Assembly: GCA_964514385.1 (NCBI GenBank)
Contig: CAZEQJ010000018.1
Location: 1-63,349, forward strand
DNA from: CAZEQJ01 sp964514385
GTDB taxonomy: Bacteria; Bacteroidota; Bacteroidia; Cytophagales; Cyclobacteriaceae
DNA length: 63,349 nt
Reading direction: 5' to 3'
Of the stretch, positions 37,674 through 44,529 are shown in pieces (position 1 is the first letter of the stretch; every line of letters begins with the position of its first letter). Under the pieces are notes generated by a model. The model was not told the origin of the DNA. It searched no databases and saw nothing but the letters and a program-made list of their open reading frames with translations. Both the position numbers and the translations under genes were made by a program.

Positions 37674-38702
37674 CTACCTTTCTTCGTCATAGTAAATCTT
37701 GTAGAACTTCCTGCCATTGGGTTCTATACCCTGCTCGATCAGCTCGCGGTTGCCGTGGATATAGATATGGAAATTCTTGTCGAGCTTTAACACACTTTTA
37801 AATACACGGGCCTGCTTCTTCACCGCATGACCTGATATCTCAAAGGAGTCGGGAAGCTCCAGTTCATTTTCCTCACTGTAATGTTCATTGAACTGCCGGA
37901 AGGATTGGATGACATTGGGGCTGGCAAAAACTTGTTCTTCAAATTCATTCTTATCAAACGTTTCATGGTTTTTGAAATAATCCACTGACTTGTTCAGAAG
38001 GTCGATCTGATCGGCTTTGGATATCTCAAAATCCTCCTGAATCTGCGAGGTGATATAGTCCCGTGTGATATTCAGGAAATCGTGGGTATTGTTGATGTGG
38101 TCCTTCCTGGGCTTCTGCCGTATAAAATCATTGACCCAGTAGTCCGTTTCGCCCGCTTTATTGTTGTCAATGATCAGCAACGTATACGATTCATCCGTGA
38201 ACAAGACCAGGCAGCCTTTTTCAGGCTTCTTTTTACCCAGGCCTTTTTTAAAACTCCTTACCATATTGTTGTCGACAACGGCGGTCTCAAAAAAGCTTTC
38301 CATCTCCTCAAACTTATAGATACCAAGGCCTTCCAGCATCCGGTTGCCCAGCATGATGCCTTCAAAACGGACAACAAAGAGGTCACCGTCTTTGATGTTG
38401 GGATGTGTGGAGACAGCCAATAAATGCTGGGCGATATCATGGGATGTGGAAATAAAATCTTCGCCGGACTGTACCCTACGCGTCAGCCCGTGCAGTACAT
38501 TGTACTCAAGGCTTACCTCATGGGTAAATTCATAGGTTTTGGCATGCTGTGTAAAAGGCTTCAGAAATAATTGGATAAATAGTTCCTCTTCTTCCGTATT
38601 GGCAAACTCAAATGCTGCATCACTGAGCACAGTTTTGGATGGTTCAGAAGAAACCCGATGGTGCGCAATCTGGCTGATAAAGGCGTTTTCGATGGTGATC
38701 AT
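37674..38702 (-). CDS. Nucleoid-associated protein, NdpA/YejK-type
   Basis: A cytoplasmic protein of the 37-kDa nucleoid-associated family (NdpA/YejK), which binds the nucleoid or spermidine nucleoids in proteobacteria; its role in Bacteroidota is not known. Typical features are the N-terminal IENAFISQIAHHRV, DGDLFVVRFEG, the FTDESYTLLIIDNN strand and a basic C-terminus with KFYKIYYDEER. The ATG at 38702 is preferred over the upstream TTG because it is a standard start and gives the family's usual MITIENAF start. It borders the locus on one side and the HigBA module on the other, and its 3' end runs into the tandem-repeat block. Confidence 0.75.
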   Translation of the reverse strand: MITIENAFISQIAHHRVSSEPSKTVLSDAAFEFANTEEEELFIQLFLKPFTQHAKTYEFTHEVSLEYNVLHGLTRRVQSGEDFISTSHDIAQHLLAVSTHPNIKDGDLFVVRFEGIMLGNRMLEGLGIYKFEEMESFFETAVVDNNMVRSFKKGLGKKKPEKGCLVLFTDESYTLLIIDNNKAGETDYWVNDFIRQKPRKDHINNTHDFLNITRDYITSQIQEDFEISKADQIDLLNKSVDYFKNHETFDKNEFEEQVFASPNVIQSFRQFNEHYSEENELELPDSFEISGHAVKKQARVFKSVLKLDKNFHIYIHGNRELIEQGIEPNGRKFYKIYYDEER

Positions 38703-38803
38703 ATCGGAATGAGTTAACAATGGGTAAAAATAGCAGAGTTCTGCAGGATAAGCAGATGAGATGAAGGAATCTTAAATGTATGAGGTTACTTCACCTTAAT
38801 ATT

Positions 38804-38820
38804 GTTTTCAAATTGAAAAC
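38804..38820. promoter_or_regulatory. Likely HigA operator before higBA
   Basis: An inverted repeat GTTTTCA-AAT-TGAAAAC lies 25 bases before the higB start, with TACTTTTA (38829-38836) as a possible -7 box. Antitoxins of this kind repress their own promoter through such sites. Confidence 0.5.
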
Positions 38821-38844
38821 ATATTTTATACTTTTATCTTCTGT

Positions 38845-39138
38845 ATGAAAAACATTGTTGCCAAAAAGACATTAAAGCAATTCTGGGAAAAATATCCAGA
38901 TGCTGAGTCTAATTTAAAAACATGGTATGCGGTTACCATGAAAAAACAATGGAAATCAAGTAATGAAGTAAAAGATTATAAAAATGCTAATATCGTTGGA
39001 CATAACCGGGTAGTATTTAATATATGCAGAAACAAATATCGATTGATTGTAAGGTTCAATTATGAAATGCAATGGGCATGGATCCGATTTATCGGAACAC
39101 ATGAAGAATATGATAAAATTAATGCAGCTGAAATATGA
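38845..39138 (+). CDS. higB: HigB-family mRNA-degrading toxin
   Basis: A small basic toxin of 97 residues in the HigB branch of the RelE fold, which cuts mRNA on the ribosome. Matching parts are LKQFWEKYPDAESNLKTWY, the middle VGHNRVVFNICRNKYRLIVRF strands, and the C-terminal WIRFIGTHEEYDKI with the conserved His. The toxin gene precedes the antitoxin, which is the usual HigBA order and the reverse of most type II systems. The stop overlaps the start of the next gene by 4 bases (ATGA). Confidence 0.9.
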   Translation: MKNIVAKKTLKQFWEKYPDAESNLKTWYAVTMKKQWKSSNEVKDYKNANIVGHNRVVFNICRNKYRLIVRFNYEMQWAWIRFIGTHEEYDKINAAEI

Positions 39139-39509
39139 AGATTACACCTGTTAAAGATGAGGCAAGCTATCAGAAAGCACTTGAGCGGCTTGAGAAGATA
39201 TTCGATGCTCCTTCAGGAAGCCCTGAAAATGACGAAGCGGAAATACTGGTCACCCTGATCTCTAAATATGAAGATGAGCACTATGCTATTGAGGCTCCAG
39301 ATCCTATTGAAGCTATAAAAATAGTGATGGATGAAAAGGGACTTAAAATAAAGGATATTATGAAGATCATTGGAACAAATAGCCGCGGAACAGTCTCCAA
39401 TATTCTCAATAAAAAACGCCCGCTCACCCTTCCCGTTATTCGTAATTTGGAAGAGGCATTAGGGTTACCCTATGATATACTTGTAAAACCCTATGTACTT
39501 AAAAACTGA
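39135..39509 (+). CDS. higA: HigA-family antitoxin with XRE HTH domain
   Basis: The antitoxin of HigB, 124 residues. The N-terminal half has a HigA-type helix (AEILVTLISKYEDEHYAI), and the C-terminal half is an XRE helix-turn-helix (about 60-115: IKDIMKIIGTNSRGTVSNIL, then KKRPLTLPVIRNLEEALGLP). It should bind and neutralise the toxin and repress the operon through the palindrome at 38804. It overlaps higB by 4 bases, so translation is coupled. Confidence 0.9.
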   Translation: MKITPVKDEASYQKALERLEKIFDAPSGSPENDEAEILVTLISKYEDEHYAIEAPDPIEAIKIVMDEKGLKIKDIMKIIGTNSRGTVSNILNKKRPLTLPVIRNLEEALGLPYDILVKPYVLKN

Positions 39510-39546
39510 GGAGTGATTGAAATCAAACTTCGCCTCCCTGGTCATA

Positions 39547-39765
39547 GCAGACGCTACGACTTATTCAAAGAATATATTTAGATCTCAGGATCGTTGTGCT
39601 TAAATCTAAGGAAAGTTGAAGAGCTAATATTGCAAGCCTGCTTCTTTAAAAGAAGAAAATATGCGTTACAAACGCATGGCTGGATGTGTCCTGGTTACCA
39701 CTTCGCTCAAACGAGGACGAGGTTTAAGTCCAAGTCCTGAGTTTCAAACTCAGGACAACAGGGAA
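39547..39765. repeat. Structured interspersed repeat, copy A
   Basis: This fills most of the 369-base gap between higA and yefM. Bases 39588-39645 are identical to 40466-40523 in copy B (58 bases). Inside are a hairpin ATGCGT-TACAA-ACGCAT (39661-39677), a stem GTCCT/AGGAC (39688-39692 with 39714-39718) around a loop ending CGCTCAAA, and an 11-bp perfect hairpin with loop C (39734-39756). No reading frame of note. Confidence 0.85.
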
Positions 39766-39847
39766 ACTTGAATGTCTGAATTGCCAATTCAGTACAGAGA
39801 GACATTGAAAAAACGAATTTGAAACTACATCTTTTGTAGTATATTTA

Positions 39848-39865
39848 CGTACGAGTTCCTGTACA
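39848..39865. promoter_or_regulatory. YefM-type operator before yefM-yoeB
   Basis: CGTACG (39848-39853) and TGTACA (39860-39865) lie 12 bases apart centre to centre. The E. coli yefM operator also uses TGTACA cores 12 bases apart. The pair lies 14 bases before the yefM start. Confidence 0.6.
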
Positions 39866-39878
39866 CAATTCTCGTATC

Positions 39879-40130
39879 ATGAAAATAACTACGCCTTCTG
39901 AGTTCAGAAATAATATGAAATCATATTTTGAAAAGGTCTTGAAGGACAAAGAACCGCTTTTCATTACTCGTAATGGCAGAGAGGACATGGTAGTACTAAG
40001 TAAATCAGAGTATTCCAGTCTGATGGAAACATTTCATTTGTTGCGCAGTCCGAAAAACGCTGAAAGACTGCTGAAAGCCATTGATCAGGATCAGCAAAAT
40101 GGTGGTAAAGTGAAAACACTTCTCGATTAA
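39879..40130 (+). CDS. yefM: YefM/Phd-family antitoxin
   Basis: An antitoxin of 83 residues. The N-terminal DNA-binding part reads MKITTPSEFRNNMKSYFEKV and LFITRNGREDMVVLSKSEYSSL, the classic Phd/YefM pattern; the C-terminal tail (LLRSPKNAERLLKAI onwards) would bind the toxin. Its stop overlaps the yoeB start by one base. Structured repeats lie before and after the module. Confidence 0.93.
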   Translation: MKITTPSEFRNNMKSYFEKVLKDKEPLFITRNGREDMVVLSKSEYSSLMETFHLLRSPKNAERLLKAIDQDQQNGGKVKTLLD

Positions 40131-40384
40131 TGGAAATCGTTTTTTTAGATGATGCCTGGGAAGACTATTTATACTGGCAAAAACAAGATAAAAATATACT
40201 CAGGAAGATAAACGAACTTATAAAAGATATTTCCAGAAATCACTTTTCCGGAATTGGATCACCTGAACCACTCAAGCATAATCTCTCTGGATACTGGTCA
40301 CGCCGAATAACCCTGGAGCATCGGTTGGTATATCGAATACATAACCAGCAGATACGGATAATTCAATGCCGGTATCATTATTAG
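40130..40384 (+). CDS. yoeB: YoeB-family mRNA-degrading toxin
   Basis: A ribosome-dependent endoribonuclease of 84 residues with the family blocks AWEDYLYWQKQDKNILRKIN, GSPEPLKHNLSGYWSRRI and EHRLVYRI, ending in CRYHY. The catalytic Glu of PEP-type, the Arg of the RLVYR strand and the C-terminal His-Tyr are all present, so it looks active. It is co-translated with YefM. Confidence 0.95.
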   Translation: MEIVFLDDAWEDYLYWQKQDKNILRKINELIKDISRNHFSGIGSPEPLKHNLSGYWSRRITLEHRLVYRIHNQQIRIIQCRYHY

Positions 40385-40421
40385 ACCGACCTTTCTTATT
40401 TCTGATCTTATAGCCCCAGGC

Positions 40422-40561
40422 GCAGTGGCCGCTACGTCTTATTGAAATATTATATTGAGGTATTTGGATCGTTGTGCTTAAATCTAAGGAAAGTTGAAGA
40501 GCTAATATTGCAAGCCTGCTTCTATAAATGGAAGAAAAATATGCGTTACAAACGCATGGCT
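40422..40561. repeat. Structured interspersed repeat, copy B
   Basis: The copy after yoeB. Bases 40466-40523 match copy A exactly, followed by the same ATGCGT/ACGCAT hairpin (40541-40557). Just beyond, a stem CATCCAC/GTGGATG (40567-40573 with 40593-40599) encloses TGCGCTCAAA. Copy A has a different stem sequence at the same place but the same loop end. It fills much of the 388-base gap before the XRE gene. Confidence 0.85.
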
Positions 40562-40701
40562 TATTTCATCCACGTTTCTGCTGCGCTCAAATGTGGATGA
40601 GGTGGGGTTTCTTAAAATCGGTCAGCACTATTCAGGCATAGGCAAACCTTAAACCTTAAACACTAAAAATTCCGTCTAAACTACTGACCATCGACTTGAA
40701 A

Positions 40702-40732
40702 TTGATTAGGACTTTTTAATCTCATATATTTG
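40702..40732 (+). promoter_or_regulatory. Promoter of the three-gene XRE/antitoxin/ParE set
   Basis: TTG (40702-40704) lies 20 bases before TATATTTG (40725-40732), a perfect TAnnTTTG -7 element. The first start codon is 41 bases downstream. Confidence 0.65.
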
Positions 40733-40772
40733 TTCTTATGGTAAAAAATAGTCTTTTCAACTACTTATAGGT

Positions 40773-41105
40773 ATGACGATAGGCGAACATATCATGGTAA
40801 TTCGTAAGCAAAAGGGGCTTTCACAAGGAGAGCTTGGCAAGCGGATTGGCACTTCGTGGGATATTATCGGACGGTACGAACGTGGGGTGATAACTCCCTC
40901 CATTGAAGTCATTATTAAGATTGCTGATGAGTTACAGGTTTCTATTGATTACCTGGTGGGCAAAACTACTTTACAGCTTGACAGAAGTACTTTAAACAGG
41001 ATTGAAGATATCGGGCAACTCCCTGACATTGAAAAAGCCCACGTATTCAAAGTGCTTGATGCACTACTAAGGGACTATAAAACACAAAGAACTTATTTAT
41101 CATGA
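40773..41105 (+). CDS. XRE-family transcriptional regulator
   Basis: A 110-residue protein with an N-terminal helix-turn-helix (about 5-60: IRKQKGLSQGELGKRIG, then SWDIIGRYERGVITPSIEVI and LQVSIDYLVG) and a C-terminal helical part. It overlaps the next gene by 4 bases and so forms one operon with the antitoxin and toxin. It is probably the operon's repressor, or a third component of the module. It could also be an antitoxin itself; the 68-residue protein is then an accessory. Confidence 0.85.
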   Translation: MTIGEHIMVIRKQKGLSQGELGKRIGTSWDIIGRYERGVITPSIEVIIKIADELQVSIDYLVGKTTLQLDRSTLNRIEDIGQLPDIEKAHVFKVLDALLRDYKTQRTYLS

Positions 41106-41308
41106 AGATTACATTAGATATACAAGACAGCAGGTTTGATACGTTCCTCAGCTTTATCAAAACCCTGGATTATGTTTCAATCAACCAAGATAATGAAATC
41201 CCGCATTGGCAGCAGGATGAGGTTAACAGACGCTTACAACTCATTGATAAAGGCGAGATGAAAACCCGAAGCTGGGACGAGGCTAAAAAGGATATCTTCA
41301 AAAAATGA
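41102..41308 (+). CDS. Small putative antitoxin of a ParE/RelE toxin
   Basis: A 68-residue protein without a recognised DNA-binding domain. Its C-terminal part, LQLIDKGEMKTRSWDEAKKDIFKK, matches the toxin-wrapping tails of small addiction-module components (VxRRLxxIxxGxxxxxxWxEAxxxI pattern). The N-terminal half, TLDIQDSRFDTFLSFIKTLDYVSI, looks like a strand-helix pairing unit. It overlaps both neighbours by 4 bases. The antitoxin role is inferred from position and tail pattern. Confidence 0.75.
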   Translation: MKITLDIQDSRFDTFLSFIKTLDYVSINQDNEIPHWQQDEVNRRLQLIDKGEMKTRSWDEAKKDIFKK

Positions 41309-41607
41309 CCTATTCTATTTCGATTGCCGAGGCAGCCGAAAACGACATCCGGGAAGCCTTCCTTTGGTACGAAGATCAAAAAAACAGCTTAGGCATTCGC
41401 TTTGAAGAGCATATTTCAAAAGCTGTGGACAGCATCCAACGCAACCCGCTCAAAATCCAGATCAGGTATGGGGACACCCGTATTTTCTTCCTGAAAAAAT
41501 TCCCGTATGGCATTCATTTCCGGATTGATGAAACTGAAAAATCTATCCTCATTGTGGCCGTATTCCACACAGCAAGGGATTCTGAAAAATGGAAGCTGAG
41601 AGGGTGA
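41305..41607 (+). CDS. ParE/RelE-family toxin
   Basis: A 100-residue toxin of the ParE/RelE superfamily: YSISIAEAAENDIREAFLWYEDQ, FEEHISKAVDSIQRNPLKIQIRY, RIFFLKKFPYGIHFRID and the closing ILIVAVFHTARDSEKW. The last segment resembles ParE proteins, which act on DNA gyrase, but RelE-type mRNA cutting is not ruled out. It is the third gene of an operon with overlapping starts. Copy C of the structured repeat follows it. Confidence 0.88.
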   Translation: MTYSISIAEAAENDIREAFLWYEDQKNSLGIRFEEHISKAVDSIQRNPLKIQIRYGDTRIFFLKKFPYGIHFRIDETEKSILIVAVFHTARDSEKWKLRG

Positions 41608-41661
41608 TATATTCTATTTCCATCTATTGCAATAACTTGGATAACAAAAGGCGATCATGGT

Positions 41662-41780
41662 TGCTTCTATAAAAATAAGAAAATTATGCGTTACAAAGGC
41701 ATGGCTGGATGTGACCTTATTGTATAAGAGGACTGGAAATTAATAGTCCTGAGTTGCAAACTCAGGACAGCAGGGGACAT
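41662..41780. repeat. Structured interspersed repeat, truncated copy C
   Basis: GCTTCTATAAAAATAAGAAA followed by ATGCGTTACAAAGGCATGGC (41685-41704) matches the middle of copies A and B. The 3' part repeats the GTCCTGAGTT hairpin of copy A (about 41746-41768) and its CAGGGGAC continuation. The left half with the 58-base core is missing. It lies in the 287-base gap between the ParE toxin and the GIY-YIG gene. Confidence 0.8.
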
Positions 41781-41820
41781 AATGATAGATACATATGGAA
41801 TTTCAATAGTGTATAAATAA

Positions 41821-41851
41821 AAAAAGCTTTCAGAAATCTGAAAGCTTTTTT
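41821..41851. terminator. Bidirectional hairpin terminator
   Basis: A perfect stem AAAAAGCTTTCAG (41821-41833) against CTGAAAGCTTTTT (41838-41850), loop AAAT, with T-runs on either strand. It lies directly after the degenerate tRNA 3' end on the minus strand, as a terminator would after a tRNA gene. Confidence 0.85.
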
Positions 41852-41894
41852 GAGCCCCCTGCCGTCCCGATAGCTATCGGGACGAACCAGCAAC
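41852..41894 (-). repeat. Degenerate copy of the tRNA-Thr 3' end with an inserted palindrome
   Basis: GAGCCCCCTGCCG (41852-41864) and CGAACCAGCAAC (41883-41894) match the intact tRNA-Thr at 42229-42241 and 42246-42257 (one difference). Between them an 18-bp perfect palindrome, TCCCGATAGCTATCGGGA (41865-41882), replaces four bases of the T-arm. It borders the end of the GIY-YIG gene. Confidence 0.85.
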
Positions 41895-42179
41895 TTAATT
41901 ATATCTTAAAATCAGCTTTTCCATAATTTCAGGGTACTTCTTAAGATCGTGGTAGTACTTTTTTGACTTCATGCTTTTAATATGAAACTCAATACTTGTA
42001 GCTAGTCTTTTACTCTCCAAGCTATAATAATAAAAAAGTTCCCAATCAGAAGCTTTAGACGTGAATGCATCATCATAATATCCTTCATTATGTTGATTCA
42101 ATCTCACATTTACATCTACTGTATGTCCAACATAATATTTATCGATTGAGGCTGAATAAATAATATAGATAAAATACAT
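41895..42179 (-). CDS. Small GIY-YIG nuclease-domain protein
   Basis: A 94-residue single-domain protein of the GIY-YIG family (UvrC N-terminal fold, UPF0213-like). It shows YFIYIIYSASIDKYYVGHT at the start, the DVNVRLNQHN helix with Arg, FTSKASDWELFYYY, and ESKRLATSIEFHIKSMKSKKYY with the Glu that usually binds the metal. Reactions in this family cut DNA. The start at 42179 is preferred; a longer frame that begins at 42332 reads through the tRNA gene and its terminator and is not credible. It lies downstream of tRNA-Thr and upstream of a degenerate duplicate of that tRNA's 3' end. Confidence 0.85.
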   Translation of the reverse strand: MYFIYIIYSASIDKYYVGHTVDVNVRLNQHNEGYYDDAFTSKASDWELFYYYSLESKRLATSIEFHIKSMKSKKYYHDLKKYPEIMEKLILRYN

Positions 42180-42192
42180 AGTGTTAAGGTTA

Positions 42193-42227
42193 TAAAAAAA
42201 AGCAGATGCTATTAGCACCTGCTTTTT
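42193..42227 (-). terminator. Terminator of tRNA-Thr
   Basis: On the minus strand the stem AGCAGGTGCT pairs with the following GCATCTGCT across a short loop, then a run of eight T. It begins within a few bases of the tRNA 3' end. Confidence 0.85.
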
Positions 42228-42229
42228 AG

Positions 42230-42302
42230 AGCCCCCTGCCGGACTCGAACCAGCGACCGACTGATTACAAATCAGTTGCTCTACCAACTGAGCTAAGGAG
42301 GC
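42230..42302 (-). tRNA. tRNA-Thr (anticodon TGT)
   Basis: Read on the minus strand, GCCTCCT pairs with AGGGGGC as a 7-bp acceptor stem. The D-arm is AGCTCAGTTGGTAGAGC, the anticodon loop TTTGTAA carries TGT between the ACTGA/TCAGT stem, and the T-arm holds GGTTCGAGTCC. Length 73. CCA is not encoded. It marks the border between the accessory zone and the conserved chromosome. Confidence 0.95.
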
Positions 42303-42380
42303 CTTTCCGACTTTGCGGAAATGAGGATGCAAAAATAGGAGTTGATCTATTTATGCAAAATACTTTTCTCACTTTTTTTT

Positions 42381-44486
42381 TTAAAGATTGCGTAAAGCAC
42401 GTAACTGCTGCTTCAATGAACTTACCTCCTTCTGCGCTTTCTCGATCTTGCCTTCAAACTCATCCTTGATCTTATCGGCGGTTTTGGAGGCTGCAAAAAG
42501 CCCCATATTATTCTTCCATAAGGATATATCATCTTCAATGGCATTGATCTGCTTGCGTAGCTGCTGCTGCTTTTGCCGGATCTTACGGTCAGCATTTGGC
42601 CCCGATGCCAGCTTGCTCATGTTCAGCTCCGCACTGAGACGCTCCTTCTCCTCCTTGTCAACGGTGGTCTTATCCAAAAAGGTACGGATAGCCTCGTCAA
42701 ACTCCTGCTGGGCTTCCTTGATCTTACTTTTAGGCACAAATCCGAGCTCCGTATGCTGCTGAACGAGCGCCCGTAACGCTTCTATATCGTCAGGACTGGT
42801 ATTTGCCAGCGTTGTTATTGCCTCACAAAGCTTTTTCTTCTCATCGTAATTTTCCTGATAAGAGGCTACTTCTTCGTTCATTGACCTTCTGCGGCGATCA
42901 AAGAAATGGTCGCATGCCGCCTTGAAATCCCTGAATACGGATTCCCTGTATTTGTCGGGTACCGCACCTATCGTTTTCCATTCTTTCTGCAGCTCCTTAA
43001 GCTTGTTGGCCGTCTCGTTCCAGTCTTCGCTCTCCTGTAGTGCTCTTGCCTTTTCAACGAGCTCCTGCTTTTTCTTCAGGTTATCTTCACGTTGTGCATC
43101 GAGACGCTTGAAAAAGGCGTTTTTATTGCCAAAAAAGGTCTTAAATGAGCCCCAGAACTGCTTGTTGACGTCCCGTGCATTTTTACGTGGCAGTCCGCCG
43201 ATGGCTTCCCATTCTTTTTGTACCTGCAGCAGCTCCTTGGTTTTGGCATTCCACTCCTTGATGGATTCGCTGTCAAACTCAAGGTATGGTTTTATTTTCT
43301 CAATCAGGGCCAGCTTCTTTTCCAGATTGGCATGAAGCTCCTTTTTCAGATCCTCTACAAATTCCTTTCGCTTTTCATATATGGCATCACTCGCTGCCTT
43401 GAAGCGCTGCCAGAGGTCTTCCTGCACTTCCTTAGGCACAGGACCGATATGTTTAAATTCTTCATGTAACGTGTTGAGCTCCTTAACAGCCTCTTTCACA
43501 TTTTCCATGGAGGCAAGCTCACGTGCACGCTTTACCAGCTCCTCCTTGGCTTCCAGATTCTTCCGGCGGTCAAGCTCCTTCAGCTCAAAGTAGATGCTGC
43601 GGTTATCATAATACCGGTCCAGCAGGGCATTATAATTAGCCCACAATGTTTTATTATGCTGAGTTGGCACAGGACCGATCATTTTCCATTGCTCCTGCAG
43701 TTCTTTCAGTGCCTTCATGGAAGCGGTGGTCTCGTCGCCGTCTATCAGCTCACGCAGCTGTTCCAGTAACTCCTGCTTGGCCTGATAATTTTTTTCCCGA
43801 AGCTTGGTCTGCTCCATGTAGAACTTCGTGCGCAGGTCACGCAATATGCTGAGCAATGCTTCTGCATTTTCCAGATCCTCATCCTTTCGGAAGTCGAAGT
43901 CAGCCACATCGCCACCTTCCTCTACAAATGCATCAAGTGCTTCCTTACGCGCTTGTGCGCTTATTTCCTCGAGCACCGGTGTGGCTGCTTCTATAACTTT
44001 TGAAATCTTCGGAATGCTCTGCTCCTGTTTTGCCGTTTCGAAGGCCTTGATCAGCTGCGGAAGGGTATAGTGAGAGAAGTCAAGGTCTTCATCCTCGTGA
44101 TCGTCGTCATGCTCTGCACTATCATCATCCTTGTGCTCTGCATGGCTTTCATCTGGTTCAGATTCATGCGTTTCAGATTCCGGTGACGCTGAAGGTACAG
44201 TGGTCTCCTCTGCATCCCCATGCTGTGGTACTTCCGCAGCATTTGTTTCGGGAGTACTCTCAGGTGCTACCTGTTCCTGCTCCGGTTTTTCTGCTTCCTG
44301 CATTTCTGTCGGGTCATCAGGTGATCCGGCTTCCTGATCCTGTACTACGGGTGCTTCATCCTGATTTTCAGTACCCTCCTCCTCTTTTCCGGATGCTAAA
44401 GGTGCTCCATCCTGTTGTTCTGATGGATTGGGTACAGGATTTTCACCGTTTTCTTCTGGTAAATTCTTATTCTCTTCGGTCATCAT
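42381..44486 (-). CDS. DUF349 repeat protein
   Basis: A 701-residue cytoplasmic protein found across Bacteroidota with unknown function. The first 140 residues are low-complexity and very acidic (runs of E, D, P, Q, H). From about 160 on it is helical coiled-coil with five DUF349 units, each centred on a W/F-x-x-[IL]-G-x-[VL]-P core: QWKMIGPVP, EFKHIGPVP, EWEAIGGLP, EWKTIGAVP and HTELGFVP. The C-terminus is a Lys/Gln-rich coiled coil that ends in SLKQQLRALRNL. No catalytic motif is visible. It is alone as a unit, upstream of the tRNA on the same strand. Confidence 0.9.
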   Translation of the reverse strand: MMTEENKNLPEENGENPVPNPSEQQDGAPLASGKEEEGTENQDEAPVVQDQEAGSPDDPTEMQEAEKPEQEQVAPESTPETNAAEVPQHGDAEETTVPSASPESETHESEPDESHAEHKDDDSAEHDDDHEDEDLDFSHYTLPQLIKAFETAKQEQSIPKISKVIEAATPVLEEISAQARKEALDAFVEEGGDVADFDFRKDEDLENAEALLSILRDLRTKFYMEQTKLREKNYQAKQELLEQLRELIDGDETTASMKALKELQEQWKMIGPVPTQHNKTLWANYNALLDRYYDNRSIYFELKELDRRKNLEAKEELVKRARELASMENVKEAVKELNTLHEEFKHIGPVPKEVQEDLWQRFKAASDAIYEKRKEFVEDLKKELHANLEKKLALIEKIKPYLEFDSESIKEWNAKTKELLQVQKEWEAIGGLPRKNARDVNKQFWGSFKTFFGNKNAFFKRLDAQREDNLKKKQELVEKARALQESEDWNETANKLKELQKEWKTIGAVPDKYRESVFRDFKAACDHFFDRRRRSMNEEVASYQENYDEKKKLCEAITTLANTSPDDIEALRALVQQHTELGFVPKSKIKEAQQEFDEAIRTFLDKTTVDKEEKERLSAELNMSKLASGPNADRKIRQKQQQLRKQINAIEDDISLWKNNMGLFAASKTADKIKDEFEGKIEKAQKEVSSLKQQLRALRNL

Positions 44487-44529
44487 ATCCTGTCAATGCT
44501 TGCGATACGTTTACAAAAATACAATAAAA

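Noticed and set aside
37390..37790. Reading frames across the tandem-repeat spacer
   Set aside because: Their residues simply repeat the DNA unit (Cys/Ser-rich), there is no homology, and one runs into the nucleoid-associated gene on the other strand.
42180..42332. Long reading frame that would extend the GIY-YIG protein to 145 residues
   Set aside because: The extension is translated from tRNA-Thr and its terminator; the family start and a normal ATG are at 42179.
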